The notes beneath the pieces were generated by a model. It worked only from the letters and a program-made list of their open reading frames with translations, made no database searches and had not been told where the DNA came from. Made by a program: the position numbers and the translations under genes. From Pseudidiomarina woesei (lineage in GTDB: Bacteria; Pseudomonadota; Gammaproteobacteria; Enterobacterales; Alteromonadaceae), in assembly GCF_001418345.1 (NCBI RefSeq), contig NZ_LIPW01000002.1, positions 186,001 to 250,000 of the forward strand: a stretch of 64,000 nt of DNA. The letters are read 5' to 3'. Positions within the stretch are counted from its first letter, which is position 1. Each line of letters opens with the position of its first letter. Positions 9,493 to 18,402 of the stretch are shown here, in pieces.

Positions 9493-11214
9493 ATGAAACG
9501 CCTGTTAGTTTCGCTAGTAAGTTGCGCAGCTTTAGTTAGCTGCGCACAGTTGTCAACGCCGCAACCCTATACTCTTACGGTTGCGCATATTAACGATCAC
9601 CACTCTCATTTGTTGCCTATTAGTGGCACCAGTGTGCGAATTCAAGGTGAAGAGCTGAAAATTGAAACCGGCGGCTTTGCCCGCGTTGCCACGCAAATTG
9701 AAACCATACGTAAAAATAAACCGAATGTGTTAACGCTGCACGCTGGCGATGCTATTACCGGCACACTTTTTTACACCTTGTTTGATGGTGCCGCCGATGC
9801 GGCCTTAATGAACCAAGTTTGCTTTGATGCCTTTGAACTCGGTAATCATGAGTTTGATAGTGGTGATGCAGGCCTCAAGCGATTTTTAGATGCTTTAAGC
9901 TTAAGTGACTGCGGCACTGTGGTGCTCGGCGCGAATGTTGAGCCGGAAATTGGGGTGTCGCCGTTAACGCCTAAAACTCGCTGGGACAGCTTTAAGCCAT
10001 ATGCTATTTATGACGTGGGCGGCGAGCGCATCGGTGTGATTGGCATAGACATTGCGGTGAAAACCAAAAACTCGTCACAGCCAGACAAAACCACCGAGTT
10101 TGCTGATGAGTACACCACGGCAAAATACTACATTGATGAGTTACGCCAATTAGGCATCGAAAAAATTGGTCTGCTAACCCACATTCAATATGAAAACGAC
10201 TTGGCATTGGCAGAAAAGCTACCAGCGGTTGATTTTATTATTGGTGGCGACTCGCACACCTTGTTGGGAGATTATGCCCGTTACGGTTTGCCAGCCGTTG
10301 GGCCATATCCAATGACCGTTAATAATGCCGATGGCGACCAAGTTTGTGTGGCGCATGCTTGGCAATATAGCCAAGTTGTTGGTGAGTTAGCGGTTACTTT
10401 CGAAGGTGACGTAGTTGCCAATTGCGGTGGCCAGTCACACTTTTTAATTGCTGAAGACGCACCGGCAGCGCTAGCGAATTTGCCGCAGTTTGCGGCAGTT
10501 TCAGAGCACCCGCAACTCAAACAAGAATTAACCAATTATCAAACCAAAATTGACGAATTAACTCAGCAACAAATTGCTCAGGTTGAACAACGTTTGTGTA
10601 TGCGTCGTATGGGCCCACAAACAACCGAAGACTGCGGTGTAGGTCGACATTCAGATGCGCATGCAGTGGTGGCGCAGGCGTTCTTAGCAAGTACTCCACA
10701 AGCTGATTTTGCGTTACAAAATGGCGGTGGCGTGCGACGTGAAATAGCTGCTGGAACACTGACCGTAGCCGATGTCTATAGTTTACTGCCGTTTTCCAAT
10801 ACCTTGGTAGAAATGCAAATTACCGGCGCTGAGGTGAAGCAAGTGCTCGAGCAAGCATTGGCTTATGCGACATCGGCAGGGGGCTCTGACGGTGCTTACC
10901 CGCATGGTGCAGGTATTCGTTTCGCGGTCGATATGACAGCGGCAGAAGGGCAGCGAGTGAGTGAACTTGAAGTATGGTCCGATAATAGCTGGCAAGCACT
11001 TCAACCAGCGCAAACTTACATCATGGTGACTAATAGTTTTTTGGCGGCCGGCAACGATGGCTGGGCGCTATTAGGGGATATTACTGCTGCTGGACGCAGC
11101 ACCGATACTTATGTGAACTATGCACAATCGTTTGTCGATTGGGCCCGCAAAACAAAAACAATAAAACGGCCAGACACACATAGCACCAAACGCTATAAGT
11201 CGGCCGCTCAATGA
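9493..11214 (+). CDS. UshA-like 5'-nucleotidase lipoprotein
   Basis: This calcineurin-like metallophosphoesterase hydrolyses nucleotides or nucleotide sugars outside the inner membrane. Metal-binding motifs appear in order: HINDHHSH, LHAGDAITG, LGNHEFD and IGGDSHTLL. The C-terminal 5'-nucleotidase domain shows LQNGGGVRREI, LLPFSNTLVEM and TNSFLAAGNDGW. The N-terminus has a lipoprotein signal with two possible lipobox cysteines (SLVSC and ALVSC). The ATG at 9493 is preferred because GGAG lies five bases upstream; in-frame GTGs precede it. The last four bases overlap the transporter start (ATGA), indicating translational coupling with the downstream efflux gene. A role in nucleotide scavenging is likely. 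Confidence 0.92.
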   Translation: MKRLLVSLVSCAALVSCAQLSTPQPYTLTVAHINDHHSHLLPISGTSVRIQGEELKIETGGFARVATQIETIRKNKPNVLTLHAGDAITGTLFYTLFDGAADAALMNQVCFDAFELGNHEFDSGDAGLKRFLDALSLSDCGTVVLGANVEPEIGVSPLTPKTRWDSFKPYAIYDVGGERIGVIGIDIAVKTKNSSQPDKTTEFADEYTTAKYYIDELRQLGIEKIGLLTHIQYENDLALAEKLPAVDFIIGGDSHTLLGDYARYGLPAVGPYPMTVNNADGDQVCVAHAWQYSQVVGELAVTFEGDVVANCGGQSHFLIAEDAPAALANLPQFAAVSEHPQLKQELTNYQTKIDELTQQQIAQVEQRLCMRRMGPQTTEDCGVGRHSDAHAVVAQAFLASTPQADFALQNGGGVRREIAAGTLTVADVYSLLPFSNTLVEMQITGAEVKQVLEQALAYATSAGGSDGAYPHGAGIRFAVDMTAAEGQRVSELEVWSDNSWQALQPAQTYIMVTNSFLAAGNDGWALLGDITAAGRSTDTYVNYAQSFVDWARKTKTIKRPDTHSTKRYKSAAQ

Positions 11215-12395
11215 CCATATTTCAAGTATCCGATAAAGCCCGTTTTGATTTAGTGGTGGTGGTGCTGGCGCTGTTAACAGCGTTCGGCCCACTGTCCATT
11301 GATATGTACCTGCCAGCTTTTGGCGACATAGCGCAAAGCTTTTCGACCGAGTCGAATCGGGTGGAACTGTCATTAACCTCGTTTTTCTTGGGCTTGTTTA
11401 TTGGTCAATTGCTATATGGCACTGCGTCTGATCGCTTTGGCCGCAAGCCGCCGTTGTATTTTGGCTTGGCGTTATACATTGGTACTTCTATTGCTTGCGC
11501 ATATGCGCCTAACCTTGAAAGCTTAATCGTTTTACGGTTTTTGCAAGCTATTGGCTCGTGCGCTGGTTTGGTGATAGCGCGCGCTATGGTACGCGATTTG
11601 TATACCCCCCAAGCGTCTGCGCAAGTATTTAGTTTCTTGATACTGGTCATGGGTATTGCGCCAATATTAGCACCGCTTGCGGGCGCTTATGTGACAGCAG
11701 CGTTTGGTTGGCAGGCTATTTTTATCATTGTTGCCGCGTTGGGCGTGGCGTGCTTGGCGGTGGTACATGTGCGTTTGCCAGAAACCCGGCTGCCGAATCG
11801 TAGTATTCGTATGCGCTCAAGCTTGCCAATTTATTGGCAGGTATTAAAAGACCCCAATTTCTTGCGTTACTCACTAAGCGGCGGCATCGCACAGTCGGGC
11901 ATGTTTGCCTATATTACCGCTTCGCCGTTGGTGTTTATTGAGCACTTTGGTTTGGCGCCAACGCACTATAGCTGGCTGTTTGGTGCGAATGCCATTGGCA
12001 TTATTGGTATGGCGCAATTGAATGCATGGCTACTACGGCGTCGCGACTCGCGAAAAATATTGAATAAATCGTTGCCGGTGTTGGGCGTGGTTTCGGTACT
12101 GTTGATTATTGCTGGCTGGAATGATGTCGGCTTAGTTGGCGTGCTGGTGCCATTATTTCTGTATGTAAGCACCCTTGGTATGGTCTTCCCGAATGCTATG
12201 GCTGGTGCGCTTGCTGAGCAGCAAGAACGGGCTGGTTCGGCATCGGCCGTGACGGGAAGCTTACAGTTTTTAATTGCAGGCGGTATATCGGCGCTGGTGA
12301 ACCTGCTTGGCCACCAGCATCCATTAGCTATGGTATTTGTTATGGGCGGTTGTGGCCTCACCGCCGTTACCATTTACCGTTTATTGAGGCGCTAG
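11211..12395 (+). CDS. Bcr/CflA-type MFS drug efflux transporter
   Basis: This 394-aa major facilitator has about 12 membrane helices. The N-terminal stretch FGPLSIDMYLPAFGDIA is the signature of the Bcr/CflA (DHA1) subfamily, and the loop 2-3 motif GTASDRFGRKPPLYFG is the general MFS motif A. Helix 4 contains RFLQAIGSCAGLVIARAMVRD, also typical of Bcr. Such proteins export bicyclomycin, sulfonamides or dipeptides by proton antiport. The gene overlaps the nucleotidase gene by four bases. Its TAG stop touches a 24-bp perfect palindrome that begins the repeat island. Confidence 0.93.
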   Translation: MTIFQVSDKARFDLVVVVLALLTAFGPLSIDMYLPAFGDIAQSFSTESNRVELSLTSFFLGLFIGQLLYGTASDRFGRKPPLYFGLALYIGTSIACAYAPNLESLIVLRFLQAIGSCAGLVIARAMVRDLYTPQASAQVFSFLILVMGIAPILAPLAGAYVTAAFGWQAIFIIVAALGVACLAVVHVRLPETRLPNRSIRMRSSLPIYWQVLKDPNFLRYSLSGGIAQSGMFAYITASPLVFIEHFGLAPTHYSWLFGANAIGIIGMAQLNAWLLRRRDSRKILNKSLPVLGVVSVLLIIAGWNDVGLVGVLVPLFLYVSTLGMVFPNAMAGALAEQQERAGSASAVTGSLQFLIAGGISALVNLLGHQHPLAMVFVMGGCGLTAVTIYRLLRR

Positions 12396-12417
12396 GTATT
12401 GCGTATACGCAATACCT
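12394..12417. repeat. 24-bp perfect palindrome at the end of the Bcr/CflA gene
   Basis: The 24 bases read identically on both strands, with a centre of GCGTATACGC. The first two bases are the last two of the transporter TAG stop codon, and the next base after the palindrome begins the GTAG of the first REP unit. As RNA it could fold into a hairpin of about ten pairs. There is no T run, so a terminator role is uncertain. Confidence 0.85.
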
Positions 12418-12640
12418 GTAGCCCGGCGTTTTACGCCGGGTGGTGGCTCAGCCACGGTAATTGTCGAGTTCAACGATAACGAAGCTTCACCCTCGGCGTA
12501 ATTGTCGAATTCAACGATAACGTAGCTTCACCCTCGGCGTAATTGTCGAGTTCAACGATAACGGTGCTTCACCCTCGGCGTAATTGTCGAGTTCAACGAT
12601 AACGGTGCTTCGCACCACCCGGCGTAGAACGCCGGGCTAC
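12418..12640. repeat. BIME-like element: inverted pair of GTAG-type REP sequences with expanded spacer
   Basis: A 28-base unit at 12418-12445 starts GTAGCCCGGCG and folds as CCCGGCG/CGCCGGG. It recurs inverted at 12613-12640 with a single mismatch in the loop. The leading GTAG tetranucleotide plus GC-rich hairpin is the hallmark of REP sequences mobilised by RAYT (TnpA-REP) transposases. Secondary small hairpins flank the units inside (GTGGCT C AGCCAC at 12443-12455 and GGTGC TTC GCACC at 12604-12616). The spacer holds four 41-bp tandem copies. The element sits between convergent genes, and its right unit supplies the stop codon of the abgT gene. No RAYT gene is in the window. Confidence 0.85.
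12458..12611. repeat. Four tandem copies of a 41-bp unit
   Basis: Units begin at 12458, 12499, 12540 and 12581 with TAATTGTCGA and share the core TTCAACGATAACG followed by GCTTCACCCTCGGCG. Differences are single bases: GAATTC instead of GAGTTC in copy 2, and GAAGC, GTAGC, GGTGC, GGTGC after the core. The fourth copy runs into the right REP after GCTTC. The constant 41-bp spacing with no unique spacers rules out CRISPR and points to slippage or unequal exchange within the REP pair. Confidence 0.92.
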
Positions 12641-14196
12641 GGGTTGTAATAAGTTGGGGTGTTAATGCCTACTGGCATATCGAGACCGAATACCCATAAG
12701 AAAAACAGTGCGGACCAACCAATTAAGAACATAATGGTATACGGCAACATCATGGCTATCATGGTGCCAATACCGGTGTCTTTCTTGTAGCGCACTGCCA
12801 CCGCAAGTATTAAGCCAAAGTAACTCATCATTGGGGTAATAATATTAGTTACCGAGTCGCCAATACGGTAGGCCGCCTGAATAACCTCAGGTGCATAGCC
12901 AATGAGCATTAGCATAGGTACAAAAATAGGTGCGGTAATTGCCCATTGAGCTGACGCAGAGCCCAGCATGAGGTTTACAAACGCGCACATTAAAATAAAC
13001 AGTATAAATACCGCGGGCCCAGTTAAACCGGCTTCTTGCAAGAAGGTAGCGCCTTTAATGGCCAAAATACTACCGAAGTTCGTCCAACCGAAAAATGCCA
13101 CAAACTGCGCTGCAAAGAACACCAGCACAATGTACATGCCCATTGTGCTCATGCTTTCTGACATGGCGTCAATAACATCGCGGTCAGTGCGCATAACTTT
13201 GGTAATGCGGCCATAAACATAACCGGGAATGGCAAAGGTTATGAAGATAAAGGCAACAATGCCTTTCAAAAATGGTGAGCCTGCAACTTCGCCGGTTTCA
13301 GGGTTACGCAAAATTCCCCACTCAGGAACAATAGTTAGCGCCAATAAAGCACCTAACACTAAAAAGCTTAAGCCGGCGCCAATAAGGCCTTTTTTCTCAA
13401 TAGCTGATAAAGACTCTATTTTTTGTTCGTTTAAATTAATTGATGCCTCTTTGGGGTCGTATTTACCAAGTTTTGGCTCAACAATTTTCTCGGTGACAAA
13501 AGTGCCCATAATGGCAATTAAGAACGTTGAAATCATCATGAAGTACCAGTTGGCTTCGGGGCCAACGTAGTATTCTGGATCGATAAGGTTTGCCGCTTTG
13601 GTGGTAATACCTGCCAATAACGGGTCAACTGTGCCAATCAATAAGTTCGCGCTATAACCGGCAGAAACGCCCGAGAAGGCAGCCGCAAGACCGGCCAAAG
13701 GGTGACGCCCTAAAGAGTGGAATATCATGGCGGCCAGCGGCACTAATACCACGTAGCCAAGCTCTGCGGCAGTGTTTGAAATAACGCCGGCAAAAACTAC
13801 GGCAACAGTCACAACGCGAGGGTGTGCATTCATAACCAAGCCGCGCATAGCGGCAGAAAGCATACCTGAACGCTCTGCAATGCCAACACCCAATAACGCA
13901 ACTAGTACGGTGCCAAGCGGCGTAAAGCCGGTAAAGTTAGTGACCAAGCCAGTAACAATACGTTGTAAGCCTTCGGCATTGAATAAACTAACAACCTCAA
14001 TTAATTCGCCGCCTGGCCGTGGATCTTGAGCGCTTAGGCCAAAATAGCTAGCAACCCCGCTAAGTACCACAACGGCTATTGCGAATAAGGCAAATAAGGT
14101 AATGGGGTGGGGAAGTAAGTTGCCGAGCCATTCGACAGTATCGAGAAAGCGCGTAAAGGCGCCGCGTTTTTCGGTGGCTGATGAGGCTTGCGTCAT
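12637..14196 (-). CDS. AbgT-family transporter (copy 2)
   Basis: This 519-aa polytopic membrane protein is homologous to the product of 4397-5944: GIAERSGMLSAAMRG, SNTAAELGYVVLVPLA, FSGVSAGYSANLLIG, MLGSASAQWAITAPIFVPM and GDSVTNIITPMMSYFGL are the same landmarks. Like copy 1, it is expected to move aminobenzoyl-glutamate-type compounds or related drugs across the inner membrane. The hydrophilic loop between its halves differs clearly from copy 1, so the two are old paralogs and not a recent duplication. The TAG stop is contributed by the GTAG end of a REP unit. It stands alone, downstream of and on the same strand as fadE, with a terminator between them. Confidence 0.92.
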   Translation of the reverse strand: MTQASSATEKRGAFTRFLDTVEWLGNLLPHPITLFALFAIAVVVLSGVASYFGLSAQDPRPGGELIEVVSLFNAEGLQRIVTGLVTNFTGFTPLGTVLVALLGVGIAERSGMLSAAMRGLVMNAHPRVVTVAVVFAGVISNTAAELGYVVLVPLAAMIFHSLGRHPLAGLAAAFSGVSAGYSANLLIGTVDPLLAGITTKAANLIDPEYYVGPEANWYFMMISTFLIAIMGTFVTEKIVEPKLGKYDPKEASINLNEQKIESLSAIEKKGLIGAGLSFLVLGALLALTIVPEWGILRNPETGEVAGSPFLKGIVAFIFITFAIPGYVYGRITKVMRTDRDVIDAMSESMSTMGMYIVLVFFAAQFVAFFGWTNFGSILAIKGATFLQEAGLTGPAVFILFILMCAFVNLMLGSASAQWAITAPIFVPMLMLIGYAPEVIQAAYRIGDSVTNIITPMMSYFGLILAVAVRYKKDTGIGTMIAMMLPYTIMFLIGWSALFFLWVFGLDMPVGINTPTYYNP

Positions 14197-14267
14197 GCAG
14201 TTCCTGCTCCTGTTTTCCGACTTTTAGTTGTTTTGTTGAATTCGAATTAGCGCTGAATTGTACACAT

Positions 14268-14296
14268 AAAAAAGGCCAATCGCGAGGATTGGCCTT
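14268..14296 (-). terminator. Rho-independent terminator of fadE
   Basis: On the minus strand, AAGGCCAATCCT pairs imperfectly across CGCG with the GATTGGCCTT arm and is followed by a run of six T, 33 bases beyond the fadE stop. It separates fadE from the downstream abgT gene. Confidence 0.85.
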
Positions 14297-14328
14297 GTCA
14301 AATGCATAACCTGTGCGATAACTAGCGC

Positions 14329-16788
14329 TTAGGCAGCGTTATTTTGCTTACCAGCGGCTGCTAAAGCGACGTCACGGGCATGCTTACCAGCAATGAGGTC
14401 TTCATGGGCAAAGTCATCAACGTTAATGACTTGCAAGCGACCTTGTTCCGCGCGTTGTAGTAACGCCACTTCTTCGTCACTAAGTACGCCAAGCTCTTTA
14501 CCTTTCGCGGCCACTTTGTCCAAGAACATGAATGGCATGCGGCGATCGTTGGCGGCTTTACGCACACGGTCAAACAATGGCTCTGCGGCAATAATGTCGC
14601 GCAAGGTTTGCTCAAGGTAACCAAACTGACCTTCTGGCGCTAAGAATTGGCCTTGACCTAAACGTTCGCGGCTAGCGTTTGGCGTTAGCAAAATTTTTGC
14701 AACCTTGCTATCTAAACGGTCAGAAGGGCGTTTCGCAATACGGCCAAATGGATACATAATGGCTTTCATGGTTGTACCCACAGCACCAAAGTTATCCAAC
14801 AACGCCAATTGGCTTTCTTGCAGTTTGTACAAGGTGTCTTGCAACGCCCAGTGCACTAATGGCAGGTCGTCTTTCTGACGGCCTTCGTCTTCAAAGCGCT
14901 TCAATGTGGCAGAAGCAATAAACAAGTAGCTGAGCATGTCGCCTAAGCGCGCTGAAATACGTTGTTTACGTTTTAATGAACCACCTAACACACCCATGGC
15001 AACGTCAGACAATAACGCCAAGTTGGCACTAAAACGGTTCATTTGCTTGTAGTATTTCGCCGTGCTGTCGCTGTACGGCGAGCTAGTGAAGCGCCAGAAA
15101 CCTAAGCCAAGCACCAATGAGCGTACAAAGTTGCTCATGCCGAAACCAATATGGCCCCAAATGGCTTTATCGAAGCGTACCAGGCCTTCTTTGTTGGTTT
15201 CTGCTGAAGCCAACATTTCTTCCAATACATAAGGATGACAGCGAATTGCACCTTGACCGTAAATCATTAAGTTACGGGTAAGAATGTTCGCGCCTTCTAC
15301 GGTTATAGCTACAGGTACACCCTGGTAACCGCGGCCTAAGTAGTTATTCGGACCTAAGCAGATGCCTTTACCGCCGTGAATGTCCATGGCGTCATCCATA
15401 CAGGCACGTAGCTTTTCAGTCATGTGGTACTTGGCGATAGCTGAAATAACCGACGGCTTTTCACCTAAATCAATACCTTTGGTTGAGAAGCTGGTTACGG
15501 CGTCCATCAAGTAGGCATTACCACCAATTCGCGCCATGGCTTCTTGCACGCCTTCCATTTTACCAACAGGCAAACGGAACTGACGGCGAATATAAGCATA
15601 AGCACCGGTTGCCAGTGCGATAGACTTCACGCCACCAGCACTGTTTGAAGGTAGCGTAATTGCACGACCAACCGACAAACATTCAACCAGCATGCGCCAA
15701 CCTTTGCCGGCCATTTCTGGGCCGCCAATAATGTAGTCTAATGGAACGAACACATCTTTACCGCGCACCGGACCATTCTGGAACGGTACATTTAATGGCA
15801 AGTGGCGACGACCGGTTTCAACACCCTTGGTGTCATGCGGAATCAATGCCGCAGTAATACCGAGTTCTTCTTTGTCGCCCAACAATTTGTCAGGGTCAGA
15901 CAATTTGAAGGCTAAGCCAAGTACAGTAGCTACTGGCGCTAAGGTGATATAACGCTTATTAAAGTTTAAACGAATACCGACAATTTCTTTGCCTTCCCAT
16001 TCGCCTTTGCAAACGACACCGGTGTCTGGAATTGAACCAGCATCTGAACCTGCTTCTGGGCTAGTTAATGCAAAACATGGAATTTCTTGGCCGTTCGCTA
16101 AGCGCGGCAAGTAATAATCTTTCTGTTCTTTGGTACCGTAGTGTTGCAATAACTCGCCTGGACCTAGTGAGTTTGGTACACCCACAGTAGAGGCCAAAAT
16201 AGTGCTTACGCCGGCAAGTTTCTGCAACACGCGAGACTGTGCATAAGCTGAAAACTCTAAGCCGCCATATTCTTTTTTGATGATCATGGCGAAGAACTTG
16301 TGGTCTTTTAAGTATTGCCACACGTGCTCAGGCATGTCTGCTAGCTCGTGCGTTGCTTCCCAGTCGTTCATTAATTTGCAAACTTCTTCACATGGCCCTT
16401 CTAAGAACGCTTTTTCTTCGTCGCTTAGTTCTGGCTTTTGAATGCTGTGAAGTTTCTTCCACGCCGGGGCGCCACGGAATAGCTCGCCTTCCCACCAGGT
16501 GGTGCCGGCGTCAATTGCGTCTTTTTCTGTTTCTGAAATTTCAGGCATGACTTTGCGGTACATACCTAGCAGCGCTTTTGACAACACGCCACGACGAAAT
16601 GGAGCAAGGTTGAACGGAATTAACACAATGGCTAACAACGTCCACAGTACAGGGCCGACAATGTCGAACCAACTGCCAATTGCAAACATACCCACAAGGC
16701 CGATGCTAGTGACTAGCAACGAACTGCGGAAATACAAAAAACCACCCAAGACAAGAAGGGTAGCAACAACCCATAAGGCAATGCTCAT
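14329..16788 (-). CDS. fadE: Acyl-CoA dehydrogenase FadE (YafH type)
   Basis: The FAD enzyme catalyses the first step of fatty-acid beta-oxidation, introducing the trans-2 double bond into acyl-CoA. The protein is collinear with E. coli FadE: two hydrophobic N-terminal segments, then [47 protein letters not shown] (flavin/substrate contact), [60 protein letters not shown] and INVDDF near the C-terminus. The start at 16788 has GGAG nine bases upstream and gives 819 aa, close to the family length of 814. A frame extending to 16863 lacks such support. A FadR-like palindrome lies just upstream. A terminator follows. Confidence 0.96.
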   Translation of the reverse strand: MSIALWVVATLLVLGGFLYFRSSLLVTSIGLVGMFAIGSWFDIVGPVLWTLLAIVLIPFNLAPFRRGVLSKALLGMYRKVMPEISETEKDAIDAGTTWWEGELFRGAPAWKKLHSIQKPELSDEEKAFLEGPCEEVCKLMNDWEATHELADMPEHVWQYLKDHKFFAMIIKKEYGGLEFSAYAQSRVLQKLAGVSTILASTVGVPNSLGPGELLQHYGTKEQKDYYLPRLANGQEIPCFALTSPEAGSDAGSIPDTGVVCKGEWEGKEIVGIRLNFNKRYITLAPVATVLGLAFKLSDPDKLLGDKEELGITAALIPHDTKGVETGRRHLPLNVPFQNGPVRGKDVFVPLDYIIGGPEMAGKGWRMLVECLSVGRAITLPSNSAGGVKSIALATGAYAYIRRQFRLPVGKMEGVQEAMARIGGNAYLMDAVTSFSTKGIDLGEKPSVISAIAKYHMTEKLRACMDDAMDIHGGKGICLGPNNYLGRGYQGVPVAITVEGANILTRNLMIYGQGAIRCHPYVLEEMLASAETNKEGLVRFDKAIWGHIGFGMSNFVRSLVLGLGFWRFTSSPYSDSTAKYYKQMNRFSANLALLSDVAMGVLGGSLKRKQRISARLGDMLSYLFIASATLKRFEDEGRQKDDLPLVHWALQDTLYKLQESQLALLDNFGAVGTTMKAIMYPFGRIAKRPSDRLDSKVAKILLTPNASRERLGQGQFLAPEGQFGYLEQTLRDIIAAEPLFDRVRKAANDRRMPFMFLDKVAAKGKELGVLSDEEVALLQRAEQGRLQVINVDDFAHEDLIAGKHARDVALAAAGKQNNAA

Positions 16789-16814
16789 GTTATCTAACTC
16801 CGTTGTTCTTTTTA

Positions 16815-16830
16815 GAGGTCTGACCAGTAC
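16815..16830 (-). promoter_or_regulatory. Possible FadR-type operator upstream of fadE
   Basis: The minus strand reads ACTGGTCAGACC, matching the left half and centre of the E. coli FadR operator (AACTGGTCNGACCAGTT); the right outer bases do not match. It lies about 30 bases upstream of the chosen fadE start codon. Position and target fit, but the site is one short partial match found by eye. Confidence 0.4.
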
Positions 16831-17008
16831 GTTGAGGGTAGTCGTTTTGATCACTTTTTTCAAGAGTAAACAGCGGTTGATAGTGGTCTAATCGGTAAAT
16901 AATTATAAACTTTGCTAAATTTGTGCGGTCTGAAAACAAAGAATTTCGCTGGCACGATGACTGTGCAAGCGCTGCGCACTAGTCGTGCAACCAACGAAGG
17001 TATGAATT

Positions 17009-17761
17009 ATGACGTTTTTGCGATCAATAAACACGCAAGCCGGTTTGCTAAGAGTAATGCTCACCGGTGCCTTGTTCAGCGCTAGTTTTGCTGCCTCGGC
17101 TATGGTGAATGAGCCGAGTTCTACAGTGTTAACGCCATACGAAGCGCGCTACGAAGTGTTGCGCGGTGGTAGCAACTACGGCGAAGCAGTTCGCAGTTTG
17201 TCGGTTACCGACGGTGTTTATAAGTTGTATACCGAAACTGAGATCTCACTGCTATTTCTATCCGACAGGCGTCGGTTTTGGTCTGAGTTTGTGCTTGAAA
17301 ATGGCCGTATTCAAACCCAAACATTCGCGTATAAACGCTCCGGCACTGGGCGCGATAAAGGGTTTAGCGGCATATTTGATTGGCAACAAAAGCAATTGAT
17401 TAATCGCAATACAACGCAACCGGTGGCGGTAAACATTGTGCAGTACAGCATGGATGAAGCAGCTAATGTGGAGCAATTGCGCTTAGATGTGCAACACCAG
17501 GCACAAACTGAATTTGTGTATAACGTGATTGATGAAAAGGGCCAAGCCGATCAATTGCGTTTTCAGCGCGTGGGCGAAGAGGTACTCACCTTGCCATATG
17601 GCGAAATAACTGCGGTAAAAGTTGAGCGTGTACGCGAAAACTCACGACGAGAAACCGACTATTGGTTTGCCCCTGAATTAGGGTACGTGTTGGTTAAAAT
17701 GGCTCAACGCGAAGATGGCGATGAGGTTGCCACTTTGCAGTTAAGCCATATTCAACAGTAA
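17009..17761 (+). CDS. DUF3108-domain periplasmic protein
   Basis: This 250-aa protein has a signal peptide (about residues 1-32, ending FAASAMV). It is followed by a beta-rich domain with LTPYEARYEVLRGG near the start, FSGIFDWQQKQ in the middle, and LPYGEITAVKVERVRE...TDYWFAPELGYVLVKM at the end, the layout of DUF3108. In many proteobacteria this domain is encoded beside purN, as here, where purMN is convergent and starts 2 bp away. The function is unknown; a periplasmic or envelope role is likely from the signal peptide. Confidence 0.85.
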   Translation: MTFLRSINTQAGLLRVMLTGALFSASFAASAMVNEPSSTVLTPYEARYEVLRGGSNYGEAVRSLSVTDGVYKLYTETEISLLFLSDRRRFWSEFVLENGRIQTQTFAYKRSGTGRDKGFSGIFDWQQKQLINRNTTQPVAVNIVQYSMDEAANVEQLRLDVQHQAQTEFVYNVIDEKGQADQLRFQRVGEEVLTLPYGEITAVKVERVRENSRRETDYWFAPELGYVLVKMAQREDGDEVATLQLSHIQQ

Positions 17762-17763
17762 CC

Positions 17764-18402
17764 TTAGTCGTCGGCGTAGCCGGCCGCCCCGAGCAGCTGG
17801 CCATCGAGTTCAGCGCCTTGGTCGGTTAGGCGCAATCGTTCTGCACAAAACCACTGCACCACCAACGGGTAAATAGCATGCTCTTGCGTATGCACGCGGG
17901 CCTGCAAGTCAGCAGCGGTGTCGCCGGCAAATACCGGTACTGTGGCTTGCAATATCACTGGCCCACCATCAAGCTCTTCGGTGACAAAGTGAACACTTAC
18001 CCCATGCTCAGAGTCGCCCGCGTCTAACGCCCGTTGGTGGGTGTTGATGCCTTTGTATTTAGGTAATAACGACGGGTGAATATTGAGCATGCGACCGTGA
18101 TAATGGCGGGTAAAGTCAGCGGTCAAAATACGCATAAACCCAGCAAGCACAACTAAGTCAGGTTGAAAACTATCAACCAGTTGCTGTAACTCAAGGTCGT
18201 AAGCTTCGCGTGTGGCAAAGCCTTTGTGTGACAGTACCGCAGTTTCCACGCCCGCATTGGCGGCTTTTTCTAAACCGCCAACATCGGCTTTGTTGCTGAT
18301 TACAGCCACCACATTGCCGGCAACCTTACCAGCTTGGCAGGCATCAATAATGGCCTGCATATTGGTGCCTGAACCACTAATTAAAACAACAATGCGCTTC
18401 AT
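17764..18402 (-). CDS. purN: Phosphoribosylglycinamide formyltransferase 1
   Basis: The enzyme transfers formyl from 10-formyl-tetrahydrofolate to GAR in purine synthesis. The sequence begins [20 protein letters not shown] (phosphate-binding loop). It contains [12 protein letters not shown], the catalytic Asn/His region [14 protein letters not shown], and [20 protein letters not shown] with the catalytic Asp. At 212 aa it matches E. coli PurN. Its ATG overlaps the purM stop by four bases (ATGA), so the two are translationally coupled in the standard purMN order. Confidence 0.97.
   Translation of the reverse strand: MKRIVVLISGSGTNMQAIIDACQAGKVAGNVVAVISNKADVGGLEKAANAGVETAVLSHKGFATREAYDLELQQLVDSFQPDLVVLAGFMRILTADFTRHYHGRMLNIHPSLLPKYKGINTHQRALDAGDSEHGVSVHFVTEELDGGPVILQATVPVFAGDTAADLQARVHTQEHAIYPLVVQWFCAERLRLTDQGAELDGQLLGAAGYADD

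Noticed and set aside
11966-12373. 135-aa minus-strand frame inside the Bcr/CflA gene
   Set aside because: Low-complexity Pro/Thr/Ser sequence antisense to conserved transporter helices; no ribosome-binding site.
12458-12640. Tandem repeats resembling a CRISPR array
   Set aside because: The 41-bp units are contiguous with no unique spacers, and no cas genes are nearby; the block lies inside a REP pair.
16789-16863. N-terminal extension of FadE by 25 residues
   Set aside because: No ribosome-binding site at the longer start, the extension is not in the family, and it would cover the FadR-like site.
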